DNA of 64,000 nucleotides, from positions 744,001 through 808,000 of the forward strand of contig NZ_CP151634.1 in assembly GCF_038397725.1 (NCBI RefSeq), given 5' to 3'. This document shows, one piece after another, positions 1-7,947 of the stretch. The notes beneath the pieces are model-generated. The model worked only from the letters and a program-made list of their open reading frames with translations, was not told where the DNA came from and did not search any database. Every line of letters starts with the position of its first letter. Within the stretch, counting starts at the first letter, position 1. The position numbers were made by a program, and so were the translations under genes. This DNA is from Microbacterium sp. LWO13-1.2. Its GTDB lineage: Bacteria > Actinomycetota > Actinomycetes > Actinomycetales > Microbacteriaceae.

Positions 1-672
1 GCCGTCCGCATGATCGGAGCGGTCGGAGAGGACGCGGACGGACGATGGCTTCGCGACCAGCTCACCGCAGCCGGAGTCGACACATCAGAAGTGAAAGAGG
101 TCCCCGATCCCAGCGGCACCGCACTCATCGTTGTGGACAAGCATGCCGAGAACCAGATCGTCGTCTGCCCCGGCGCGAACGCTCGCGTTCGGGCCGATGA
201 CCTATCCCTCGAGCCTGACGAGGTGATTCTCGCGCAACTGGAGATCTCCCTCGCCGTCGTTGAGCACCTCGCTGCATCGTCATCGAACTACCTCGCGGTC
301 AATGCCGCACCCGCCCAGCCCCTGCCTGCTGGCCTCATCGACCGCGTCGACCTGTTCATCGTCAACGAGAGCGAATACGCCCTCATGCCAGAACTCGACA
401 ACGCGCGCCTGGTCGCCGTCACCTATGGCGCGGACGGAGCCGCCCTGCTCGCGCAAGGCAAGGAGGTCTCGCGCGCTGCGGGCGTCGCAACGACCGCTGT
501 CAACACCGTCGGCGCCGGCGACGCCTTCTGCGCCGCCCTCGTCATCGCAATCCACTCAGGCATGACGCCGACCGCCGCACTCCAATCCGCATGCTCGGTC
601 GGCGCGGCAGCCGTTGCGCATCCTGCATCGCAGCCTCCACTCAAGCGGCTCTCGGAGTACGTCACTCGTTGA
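1..672 (+). CDS. PfkB-family carbohydrate kinase (ribokinase-like), 5' truncated
   Basis: This is the C-terminal part of a PfkB/ribokinase-superfamily sugar kinase, which transfers phosphate from ATP to a sugar in the cytoplasm. The reading frame is open from the first base, so the start lies outside the window. The last third carries the family signature NTVGAGDAFCAAL, with the GAGD anion hole and catalytic Asp. Earlier it shows the substrate-side pattern MIGAVGEDADG and the NESEY motif typical of ribokinases. It ends convergently with the rhamnosidase at 825. The substrate cannot be read from this fragment. Ribose is the default guess, but the sugar cluster nearby allows other sugars. Confidence 0.85.
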   Translation, partial: AVRMIGAVGEDADGRWLRDQLTAAGVDTSEVKEVPDPSGTALIVVDKHAENQIVVCPGANARVRADDLSLEPDEVILAQLEISLAVVEHLAASSSNYLAVNAAPAQPLPAGLIDRVDLFIVNESEYALMPELDNARLVAVTYGADGAALLAQGKEVSRAAGVATTAVNTVGAGDAFCAALVIAIHSGMTPTAALQSACSVGAAAVAHPASQPPLKRLSEYVTR

Positions 673-787
673 CGGCGCGGAAGCACCCGATGGGGAACGG
701 TCGCCACGACGACGACACGAACGCGTGATGATTCAGGAAAGTGTCACGGCAAGCGAGGCGGAACCCCGCTGATCAGACGCCTGGGGA

Positions 788-804
788 GTGACATTCAATG
801 TCAC
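788..804. promoter_or_regulatory. Palindrome GTGACATT-C-AATGTCAC between convergent genes
   Basis: This is a perfect 8-bp inverted repeat around one central base, lying between the kinase and rhamnosidase stop codons. It has no T-tract, so it looks more like a protein-binding site than a terminator. Its core TGACA-N5-TGTCA recurs at 5216-5230. The binder is unknown. Confidence 0.4.
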
Positions 805-824
805 CTCTGCGAGAGGAACCTGAG

Positions 825-3101
825 TCATACGTGCCGTGGGTCGACCAACCCGATGAATTGATGCGATCCTCCCTGCACATCGTGCCGGATACCATCCGGT
901 AGAACGACTTCTGCACGTGTCAGCTCCGGGAGGGCAACGTCGACGAACATCTGGTCGCCTTCGACACGCCAAGAGCAGGACACTTCTCCAAGGGGGGTGC
1001 GGTAGGAGGTCTCGGCCCAGTTGATCCCAGGTCCCGGCTGAGGCTGGATACGCACCGACGCGTACCCAGGAGAGGCCGGGCGGATGCCGCCGACGACCTG
1101 GTACACCCAGTCGACGACTGCACCCAGCGCGTAGTGGTTGAAGCTCGTCATCTCGCCCGTGTTGATCGTCCCGTCGGGGAGCATCGAGTCCCAGCGCTCC
1201 CAGACCGTAGTGGCTCCCATCGCGACGGGATACATCCACGACGGACTCTGCCGCTCGAGTAGCAGACGGTAGGCATCCTCCAGGTGGCCGGTCTCGGACA
1301 GCGCCCATGTGACGAACGGTGTGCCCGCGAAGCCGGTCGTCACGCGGTACCCCGATGCCCGAACCAGTTCGGCAAGACGACGTCCCGCCGCATCGCGGAG
1401 GTCGCCGCTCAGCACCCCGAACGAGATCGCGAGGGCGTAGACCGTGGCGCAGTCGGATCGGACGATGCCTTCGGCATCGACGTAGTGCTCGACGAAGGCC
1501 GCCCGGGTGCGCTCAGCCATTGCACGCCAGCGCTCCGCATCCTTGTGCTTGCCGAGCACGTCGGCGGCGTCCGCCGCGAAGGATGCGGAGCGATACAGGC
1601 AGGAGGTCGCGACGACCGAGGGGTCAGCCTTCGCCGCAGCCGGGTCCTCCGGCGGAGCATCCGGATCGAGCCAATCCCCGAGCTGGTTGCCACGATCCCA
1701 CAGCCCGGTCTCCGATACGTCCTGCTCGACGGAGTCAAGGTGCATGACGATGGCCGGATAGTAGTCCGCAAGTCGTTCCGCGTCGCCGTACGACCACCAG
1801 AGCGCTTGCGGAACCCAGACCGCCGAATCACCCCACACAGCGGTCGCGCGGTGCCAGGGCAGCGAGAACCCTTCCGGGAAATGCGCATACTTCAGCACCT
1901 CCGGAACGATGAGCGGGACGATCTGACCGGCGGCATGACGTGTCTCCTCCAGCAGGTCCCGCAGCCATCCGTCGAGGAAGTCCGCGGTGTCGAACTGGAA
2001 GTTCGCCGATGCGGCGTAGGCCGAGATGTCCCCGGTCCACCCGAGTCGCTCGTCGCGCTGCGGGCAGTCGGTCGGAACGCTCAAGAAGTTCCCCTTCTGG
2101 CTCCAGACAGAGTTATGGACGAGTTGATTCACGAGTGGCTCCGAGCAGGTGAAGTACCCGGTCCGCTCCATCTCGGAGTGCACGACAACGGCCTCGAGAC
2201 CGTCCAGCTCGAGGTCACCCGGCCACCCCTCGACCTCGATGTAGCGGAAGCCGTGGAAGGTGAACGTCGGCTCGAAGTAGTCGACCTCGCCCGACAGGAT
2301 GAACTCGTCCGTCGCCTCCGCCGCGCGCAGCGCGCGGACACCGAGTTCTCCGTCCTCCAGGACCTCGGCATGACGGATGCGGATGCGGATGCCTCGTTCT
2401 CCGACGACTGAGAATCGCACCCAGCCGACCAGATTCTGGCCGAAATCCACGAGCCTGCGACCCGAAGGCGATGTCGAGATCCCTATCGGGGCGACGGACT
2501 CGTTCCGAATGATCAGCGGGGAGCTCTGCGGTATCAGGGCCGCGCGGTCCACATCGACCGTATGCACGTCGAGCGTTTCACCGCCGCCCCGAAGCCGCGC
2601 GTCGATCGTCTGGCCGTTGTACAGCGAATTTCGCGTGATGTCCGATGCCTCGGCGACCCAGTCATCCGAGGTGACGATCCGCTGCGTCGATCCGTCTGCG
2701 TACCGGACTTCCAGAACGGCAGCGACGCTGATCTCTTCTCCGTAGTTCGCGTCGGCGTTGGCGAACCCGAGACGCCCGCGATACCACCCGTTGCCCAGTA
2801 ACAGGTCGAGACGGACGCTTCCGGAGCCTCGGCCGATCAGTTCCGTGACGTCGTACTCCTGATACGCGAGACGCCACTCGTACGATGTCCATCCGGGGTT
2901 GAGCACCGAAGCGGTGACGCCGACGCCGTCCACGGATGCCTCGTACACGCCGTGCGCCGTGGCGAGGAGCCGGGCTCCGCTCACCTCACTTCGCGGGCGT
3001 TCCAGCGCGACCTCGAGACTGAAGCGCGGAGCCACCCCCTCCGGAGCGACCGCTGCGATGAATGCCGCGCCCTCAAGAGGGTCCTGGGAAGTGGTCACCA
3101 T
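825..3101 (-). CDS. Alpha-L-rhamnosidase, GH78 family
   Basis: This glycoside hydrolase is predicted to release terminal L-rhamnose from glycosides. The frame continues upstream, but I place the start at ATG 3101, preceded by AAGGCGGC; the upstream codons are low-complexity and unlike the family. The protein is about 758 residues. It has N-terminal beta-sandwich regions (LNPGWTSYEWRLAYQEYDVT, LLLGNGWYRGRLGF), then the catalytic (alpha/alpha)6 barrel with the GH78 hallmark TDCPQRDERLGWTGD holding the general acid, and a C-terminal beta domain ending PDGIRHDVQGGSHQF. No signal peptide is visible, so it probably acts on imported glycosides. The rhamnose-mutarotase-like gene at 8826 supports a role in rhamnose use. 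It is somewhat shorter than many GH78 enzymes. Confidence 0.9.
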   Translation of the reverse strand: MVTTSQDPLEGAAFIAAVAPEGVAPRFSLEVALERPRSEVSGARLLATAHGVYEASVDGVGVTASVLNPGWTSYEWRLAYQEYDVTELIGRGSGSVRLDLLLGNGWYRGRLGFANADANYGEEISVAAVLEVRYADGSTQRIVTSDDWVAEASDITRNSLYNGQTIDARLRGGGETLDVHTVDVDRAALIPQSSPLIIRNESVAPIGISTSPSGRRLVDFGQNLVGWVRFSVVGERGIRIRIRHAEVLEDGELGVRALRAAEATDEFILSGEVDYFEPTFTFHGFRYIEVEGWPGDLELDGLEAVVVHSEMERTGYFTCSEPLVNQLVHNSVWSQKGNFLSVPTDCPQRDERLGWTGDISAYAASANFQFDTADFLDGWLRDLLEETRHAAGQIVPLIVPEVLKYAHFPEGFSLPWHRATAVWGDSAVWVPQALWWSYGDAERLADYYPAIVMHLDSVEQDVSETGLWDRGNQLGDWLDPDAPPEDPAAAKADPSVVATSCLYRSASFAADAADVLGKHKDAERWRAMAERTRAAFVEHYVDAEGIVRSDCATVYALAISFGVLSGDLRDAAGRRLAELVRASGYRVTTGFAGTPFVTWALSETGHLEDAYRLLLERQSPSWMYPVAMGATTVWERWDSMLPDGTINTGEMTSFNHYALGAVVDWVYQVVGGIRPASPGYASVRIQPQPGPGINWAETSYRTPLGEVSCSWRVEGDQMFVDVALPELTRAEVVLPDGIRHDVQGGSHQFIGLVDPRHV

Positions 3102-3132
3102 GCCGCCTTCGTCTTTGTCGCTCCTGCAGTCG

Positions 3133-3399
3133 TCATGCTGCTCGCTCTGCTGTGATGGCGCACTCGCGTGCGAGACGAGCCTGGGCGCTGTACCCGGGTT
3201 CACCCGCGATGTAGTCGGCGAAGAGCCGCCGCACAGGGGAGAACGCCTCCGCGAAGTCATCCGTGGTGATGGTCAATGAGTTCTCCTCGTCGAGCGGACC
3301 GCAGACGGCCAGCCCGTGCAGGCCACCGATCAAATCCGCGGCGGCAACTGCGCTGCGGCGTGCAACGAAACCATATTGGCGGCCATTGAATGGTTTCAC
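3133..3399 (-). CDS. Small unrecognised ORF, possible gene remnant upstream of the rhamnosidase
   Basis: This is an 88-codon GTG-start frame ending 31 bp before the rhamnosidase start, on the same strand. I do not recognise it. The C-terminal half (FAEAFSPVRRLFADYIAGEPG) reads like real helical protein, while the first 30 residues look like noise. It may be the tail of a broken gene of the rhamnosidase operon. No good ribosome site is visible. If it is not coding, 3102-3438 is simply the rhamnosidase leader, containing the inverted repeat at 3367-3397. Confidence 0.25.
   Translation of the reverse strand: MKPFNGRQYGFVARRSAVAAADLIGGLHGLAVCGPLDEENSLTITTDDFAEAFSPVRRLFADYIAGEPGYSAQARLARECAITAERAA
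3367..3397. promoter_or_regulatory. Nested inverted repeat upstream of the rhamnosidase
   Basis: Outer arms GAAACCAT and ATGGTTTC (8 bp, perfect) enclose a second 9-bp palindrome, TGGCGGCCA, a few bases off centre. The site sits in the 5' region of the rhamnosidase and is a candidate operator, for example for a LacI-type regulator. No such regulator is in the window. Confidence 0.35.
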
Positions 3400-3438
3400 A
3401 AGGCGCCGTCAGTCATCGATTCTTCAATGCGCGCGTTC

Positions 3439-4068
3439 CTAGACGTCGTCGATGTCACGACCTCGTCTACTTATCGAGACCTCCACGGGACGGCGCACCC
3501 GATAGCGCAGGTGAAGCACCCGGTTGCCCTGAACAACGACGTCTGGGTCTTCCAGCAGGTGCTGCGAGTCGACGGAGCCGAAGTAGCGTTTGCCGAACCC
3601 GAGCACGACGGGTGCGACGTCCATGCGTACCTCGTTGATCAGGCCTGCTGCGAGCAACTGGCCACCGACGTCGCCGGCAGCGACCTCGACGGTGCGGTCA
3701 CCTGCGAGCTCCTTCGCCTTGGTCACGGCCGCCTCGATGTCGTCGACGAAGTGGAACGGCGCGTTGGGGTCCCACCCATCGGGCGGCGGCCGGTGCGTCA
3801 CGACGACCACGTGGTCGACACCGCTCGGCGGGATGCCGTCCCAACCGTCCGTCAAGTCGAAGACGTGGCGTCCGGCGATCGTCACCCCGATCTGGTCCCA
3901 GTACGGCCGGATGTGGTCGTAGGACGCTTGCGACACGTTCAGTACGCCGCTGTCGTCCAGCGGCACGTCACCGCTGACCAGCCATTCGAACAGTGCGCCG
4001 GGATCGTCGTTCTCAGCCGCGATGAAGCCATCCACCGAGACCGACGCATTCATGACTACTTTCCCCAT
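3439..4068 (-). CDS. Dihydrofolate reductase-like protein (RibD C-terminal domain)
   Basis: A cytoplasmic NADPH-dependent reductase-like protein of about 209 residues with the RibD_C/DHFR fold. It begins GKVVMNASVSVDGFIA, the usual first strand of the family. It continues with TIAGRHVFDLTDGWDG, a cofactor-loop-like VVTHRPPPDGW, and the GGQLLAAGLINEVRMDVAPVV block that closes these proteins. I chose ATG 4068 over the upstream in-frame start at 4095 because GAGGAG lies 8 bases before it. It follows the AraC gene by 63 bp on the same strand and is probably co-transcribed. These stand-alone members are usually called dihydrofolate reductase family protein; their substrate is not established. Confidence 0.8.
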   Translation of the reverse strand: MGKVVMNASVSVDGFIAAENDDPGALFEWLVSGDVPLDDSGVLNVSQASYDHIRPYWDQIGVTIAGRHVFDLTDGWDGIPPSGVDHVVVVTHRPPPDGWDPNAPFHFVDDIEAAVTKAKELAGDRTVEVAAGDVGGQLLAAGLINEVRMDVAPVVLGFGKRYFGSVDSQHLLEDPDVVVQGNRVLHLRYRVRRPVEVSISRRGRDIDDV

Positions 4069-4131
4069 TGGTTGCTCCTCTGTGTGGAGTCCCAAGTCTC
4101 GTGTGCCGTGGGAGGTCGCTCTTGTAAGAAA

Positions 4132-5067
4132 TCAATCGGCCGGCACCGGCCAACCCTCCAGCGCGTGGCCTGGATGCTCGCGCAGGAAGCGTTGCCGGGC
4201 TTCGACATACCGGGTCGGAGTGAGCCCGGTGTACCCCCGGAACTCGTGGACGAAGTGGGCCTGGTCGAAGTAGCCCGCGCGGGCCGCAACGTCGCCCCAG
4301 TCGATCACTGCATCGATGTCGATCGCCAACACGGTGGAGGTGAAACGGTAGCTGCGTGCCAGCCGCTTCGGCGTGACGCCGATGACCTCCTTGAACCGCT
4401 TCGCAAGGTAGGTGCTGCTGGCGCGGGCTGCCATGCCGAGTTCGCTGATCGGCACCGCACCGCCGGTTTCCTCGATGGCGCTGCTCATGTGGCGGATGAT
4501 GTCCAGGCCGTCGATCGGGCGCAGCCTTCGCACCAGTTCGTCTTCGAGCACCCTCAGCATTTCGTGCGGCGAGTCCGCCGAGGTCAGTCGGTGTCGCAAC
4601 TCGGCGGTGGCGGACTGGCCCCAGAGCTGCCCCACGGTCGCCGGTCGGTCGCACAATTCAGCCGCGGACATCGGAAGGAACGGCGCCAGCCCCCACGGCT
4701 TGAAGTGGACTCCCACAGACCGGGTCGGAGTCGGGTAGCCGAACTCCCACGCACGGGTGGGCGTGGTGACCGCGCAGCCGTCAGCGTATTCCACGGCCTC
4801 TACTTCGGCGCCGGCGCGGATGAAAAACGGCGCTCCGAGGTTGACGATGAGCAGAGGCGCGGGCGCGGCCGGCAGCATCAACCGAGAGTACGGCGGGGTT
4901 CCCTCTAAGTAGTAGAGGTCGTCAACCAGCCCGTCGAGCGGCGGACCGGGCGCTCTGGACAGATACTCCACGTTGACATCATCCCAGAACGCCCCGTTCA
5001 GACGTCCCTCGTCACCTGTTGTGCCGACTGTATCGCCCACATCCGACTTTGCTGAAGCGATATCCAT
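4132..5067 (-). CDS. AraC-family transcriptional regulator
   Basis: DNA-binding regulator with an N-terminal cupin-like sensing region (EYLSRAPGPPLDGLVDDLYY onward, DUF6597-like) and a C-terminal AraC double helix-turn-helix. In the latter, FDQAHFVHEFRGYTGLTPTRY is the second HTH and family signature. The frame extends upstream to a TTG at 5163. I give ATG 5067, which lacks a clear Shine-Dalgarno; related proteins start near EYLSRAPG, so GTG 4971 is also possible. It probably controls itself and the reductase downstream. The ligand is unknown. Confidence 0.8.
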   Translation of the reverse strand: MDIASAKSDVGDTVGTTGDEGRLNGAFWDDVNVEYLSRAPGPPLDGLVDDLYYLEGTPPYSRLMLPAAPAPLLIVNLGAPFFIRAGAEVEAVEYADGCAVTTPTRAWEFGYPTPTRSVGVHFKPWGLAPFLPMSAAELCDRPATVGQLWGQSATAELRHRLTSADSPHEMLRVLEDELVRRLRPIDGLDIIRHMSSAIEETGGAVPISELGMAARASSTYLAKRFKEVIGVTPKRLARSYRFTSTVLAIDIDAVIDWGDVAARAGYFDQAHFVHEFRGYTGLTPTRYVEARQRFLREHPGHALEGWPVPAD

Positions 5068-5397
5068 CGCCGAGGGCTTCTGACGGTTTGGTTGACCCGT
5101 TGGGTACCGCCTCCACAGACCGCAGTCGAGATCGACCTTGGCCACAGGAGGCGTGCCGATCAAGAAAATGTCATGACAAAGCGGGCTGGGAGGCGCCGGC
5201 AGTAGCCCTGCAGCGTGACACCTAGTGTCAACCCGCCGCGATTCCGACAGTTCTCATGGGACTTCTTTCGCCGCGGGGTTCGGCAGTGCTGCGTTCCGCC
5301 GCTGAGGTGCAGATTGGATGATCGATAAACGCGATCATCCCCGGTGAACCGACAGTTCGGCGAAAAAGGGCGAACCGGCGACCCATATGCTGAGCGC
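5068..5397. other. Divergent intergenic region between AraC and membrane-protein genes
   Basis: About 330 bp with no convincing gene. It holds two palindromes, TGTCATGACA at 5169-5178 and TGACAC-CTA-GTGTCA at 5216-5230, placed where divergent promoters would lie. Near the right edge CATATGCT sits just before the membrane-protein ATG and could be a -10 element of a leaderless transcript. Confidence 0.5.
5216..5230. promoter_or_regulatory. Palindrome TGACAC-CTA-GTGTCA
   Basis: Perfect 6-bp arms around three bases in the AraC/membrane-protein divergent region. It shares the TGACA-N5-TGTCA frame with the palindrome at 788-804. It is a candidate operator, and a second palindrome (TGTCATGACA) lies 38 bp to the left. 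Confidence 0.45.
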
Positions 5398-6066
5398 ATG
5401 ATCGGAATCGTGCCCAGCCGGACCGGCGCTCGCATCTGGCACGCGCTCACAGCCCTGACCGTCCTGCTCGCCGTCGGCACACAGCTCGCGCTCGTGATCG
5501 GCGACGTGAACATCGGCTTCGGTCCCTCGAACGCTCCGCTGGGGCAGCGCCTGTTCGAGTTCTTCAGTTACTTCACCGTGCAGTCGAACATCTTCGTCGG
5601 CATCGCCGCCGGCCTCCTCGCGGCACGACCGGATCGCGACGGAGCGTACTTCCGCGTCCTCCGCATCGCCGCGATGTTCGGCATTACGGTGACGTTGCTC
5701 ATGTACCACTTCGTCCTATCGCCGCTCGCGAACTTCACCGGCGTCGCCTCAGCATCGAACATCGGCCTGCACTACGTCGTGCCCATATTTGCCATCGTCG
5801 GCTGGATCTTGTTTGGCCCTCACCCCCGCGTGAGCTGGAAAGCGTTGTTCCTCGCACTCATCTGGCCAGGCGCATTCATCATCGTCACGGTCGTGCAAGG
5901 CGCCGTCACGGGCTTCTACCCGTACCCGTTCGTCAACATCGACGTCTTGGGCTTCCCCACCGTGCTGATTAACGGTGTCGGGATCGTCGCCCTCCTCCTC
6001 GCGGTGGGTTCGGCCTACAAGCTCATCGATTGGCTCATCTCGCGACCGAAGAAGCGCACGACATAG
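5398..6066 (+). CDS. Pr6Pr-family integral membrane protein
   Basis: A polytopic inner-membrane protein of about 222 residues with roughly six hydrophobic segments. It resembles the Pr6Pr (FAR-17a/AIG1-like) family: FFSYFTVQSNIFVGIAAGL near residue 60, LMYHFVLSPL, a long histidine-containing segment (NIGLHYVVPIFAIVGWILFG), the GFYPYPFVNID loop and a C-terminal basic tail. I take ATG 5398 rather than the upstream GTG at 5344 because the intervening residues are charged and non-family. Function is unknown for the bacterial branch. It stands alone between the AraC gene and a PadR unit. Confidence 0.75.
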   Translation: MIGIVPSRTGARIWHALTALTVLLAVGTQLALVIGDVNIGFGPSNAPLGQRLFEFFSYFTVQSNIFVGIAAGLLAARPDRDGAYFRVLRIAAMFGITVTLLMYHFVLSPLANFTGVASASNIGLHYVVPIFAIVGWILFGPHPRVSWKALFLALIWPGAFIIVTVVQGAVTGFYPYPFVNIDVLGFPTVLINGVGIVALLLAVGSAYKLIDWLISRPKKRTT

Positions 6067-6136
6067 TTCGTCGCGTCAGCTCCCGCCGCGAGATCTCTTC
6101 GCCCCTCGCCTCACAGGTCGGCCGGTCATGCGTTTT

Positions 6137-6152
6137 ATTCTAGCGCTAGAAT
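6137..6152. promoter_or_regulatory. 16-bp perfect palindrome ATTCTAGCGCTAGAAT, likely PadR operator
   Basis: A perfect 16-bp palindrome ends 7 bp before the padR-like ATG and probably overlaps its -10 region. Autoregulation by the PadR protein encoded immediately downstream is the obvious inference. Confidence 0.65.
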
Positions 6153-6159
6153 AGCCCTC

Positions 6160-6678
6160 ATGACCCCGACCGAACTGACGATCCTCGGTCTCATCGCCGA
6201 GCAGCCGCGGCACGGCTATGACCTCGAACAGGTGATCGAACAGCGCGGGATCCGCCGCTGGGCCGAGATCGGTTTCTCGTCGATCTACTACGTGCTCACG
6301 AAGCTCGAAGGTCGCGGACTCATCGCGTCGAACGACACGCAGACCAGCGCCAAGTCCAAGCGGGTGTTCCACGCCACCGCCGCCGGGCTAAAGGCCGCCG
6401 AAGAAGGCGCCGTCGCCTGCATCGCCGACCAGCGGACCGTTGCGCATCCCATGCTCGTCGGGCTCGCCAACCTGCCGCTGATCTCCGACGAGGACTACCA
6501 CGACGCACTGCGACGACGCCTGGCCTGGATCGATGCGCGGATCAGCGCCGTCATCGCTGCCGAGCACTCCCAGGCCCCTCTGCCTCACGCCGCCCGCGAA
6601 GTCTTCTCGTATTCACTGACCCTCCTCGAAGCAGAAAGGTCGTGGCTCGCGACGCGGGTCCAGGTGCCTCATGAATGA
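6160..6678 (+). CDS. PadR-family transcriptional regulator
   Basis: A 172-residue regulator. The N-terminal winged helix is typical (ELTILGLIAEQPRHGYDLEQVI, then SIYYVLTKLEGRGLI for the recognition helix and wing). A C-terminal helical dimerisation region runs from about residue 95. A perfect palindrome (6137-6152) lies directly upstream, arguing for autorepression. Its last 8 bases overlap the start of the next gene, so the two are translationally coupled and probably respond to the same signal. Confidence 0.9.
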   Translation: MTPTELTILGLIAEQPRHGYDLEQVIEQRGIRRWAEIGFSSIYYVLTKLEGRGLIASNDTQTSAKSKRVFHATAAGLKAAEEGAVACIADQRTVAHPMLVGLANLPLISDEDYHDALRRRLAWIDARISAVIAAEHSQAPLPHAAREVFSYSLTLLEAERSWLATRVQVPHE

Positions 6679-7717
6679 ATCAGCGCCTCGAACGAGCAGT
6701 GCCAGGCAGGTCATCGACGGCATCCCCACCTCCGGCGGATTGCATTGCGAGACAACGGCACTCGGCGTTCTCCTGACGCACGCCGGACTCTCACTGTCCG
6801 AGCCGATGCTGTTCGGCCTGGGCGCAGGACTGTCGTTCATCTATTGGGATTCCAAGCAGCAGGCCCTGCCATTCCTCGGCGGACGGGTCAAGCCGTTCGC
6901 GCTCACCCAAGCCCTGACATCCCGCCTGGGAGTAACCCTGCGTGCGGAGGAGACGACTTCGGCGCGGAAGGCGTGGGATCGGCTGCGCACGACGATCGAC
7001 CATGGCACCCCCGTCGGCCTGCAGCTCGACAGCCACGACCTGGAGTATTTCGGCTCCCGCGTGCATTTCGCCGGCCACGTCGTCGCCATGTACGGGTACG
7101 ACGATGAGCGGGCATACCTCGTCGACACGGCTCAGCAGGGCGGCGAGGTCTCGACGAGCGTGGAGAGCCTGGCGCGGGCTCGAGCAGCACGCGGGCCGAT
7201 GTCTGCGCACCACCGCGCCTTCACCGTTGACGTGCCCGTCGCAGCGACACGGCCTGAGCGGATCCGCGAATCGATCGCTCCTGCGATCACGGCTTGCGCG
7301 AGGGAATTCCTCGCGCCCCCGATTGCCAACATCGGCAACCGGGGCATCCTCACGACGGCGAAGCGCATTCCCCTGTGGTTCGATCGGGTCGCTGACCCTG
7401 CTCGCGATCTCGCGGTCATCGCGATGCTGATGGAGCGGGCGGGCACAGGAGGGGCGCTGTTCCGCAATCTGTATCGGGACTTCCTGACCGAGAGCGCGGA
7501 ACGCGTCGAACGCAGATCCCACGCGGACATCATCGGTGAGGGCGCAGCCCGGTTCGCGGAATCCGCACTGCTCTGGACGCGCGTCTCAGAATCGATCGCC
7601 CGCGCCGGCAGCACGGGGGATGCGGACCACCTGACTGAGGCAGCCGAAGTGCTCCGAGACATCGAAGCAATCGAGACGGCGGCGATGACGTCACTCGCCT
7701 CGCTGGCGACAGTCTGA
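6671..7717 (+). CDS. BtrH N-terminal domain / DUF4872 protein (papain-like acyltransferase candidate)
   Basis: A 348-residue cytoplasmic protein resembling the butirosin BtrH family. The first 160 residues carry a papain-like arrangement, with Cys26 in GGLHCETTALGVLL, His136 in HFAGHVVAMYGYDDE and Asp152 in YLVDT. The remainder is helical and matches what is usually annotated DUF4872. BtrH itself transfers an acyl group from a carrier protein to an aminoglycoside. Here there is no carrier protein or aminoglycoside pathway, only the coupled PadR gene, so the acceptor is unknown. It starts inside the PadR coding sequence. Confidence 0.75.
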   Translation: MNESAPRTSSARQVIDGIPTSGGLHCETTALGVLLTHAGLSLSEPMLFGLGAGLSFIYWDSKQQALPFLGGRVKPFALTQALTSRLGVTLRAEETTSARKAWDRLRTTIDHGTPVGLQLDSHDLEYFGSRVHFAGHVVAMYGYDDERAYLVDTAQQGGEVSTSVESLARARAARGPMSAHHRAFTVDVPVAATRPERIRESIAPAITACAREFLAPPIANIGNRGILTTAKRIPLWFDRVADPARDLAVIAMLMERAGTGGALFRNLYRDFLTESAERVERRSHADIIGEGAARFAESALLWTRVSESIARAGSTGDADHLTEAAEVLRDIEAIETAAMTSLASLATV

Positions 7718-7947
7718 CGTTCGTCGAGGCAGGACAGACACCTTCGGCCAGCCCGCACCTCACACAATTCTGACCTGAGTGCAGAAAGTGCTCGGCGCGC
7801 CACGAGGAGTCTTGACCTCGCCGAAGCGACGCCAATACCGTGAGCGAGCTTGGACCCGTCGATGAAGCAAAGAAGCCGACCTCGACATTCCACAGCCTGC
7901 TCACCAACCCGGCGAGCAGATATCGCTCAGATCAAAAGGATCACTGT

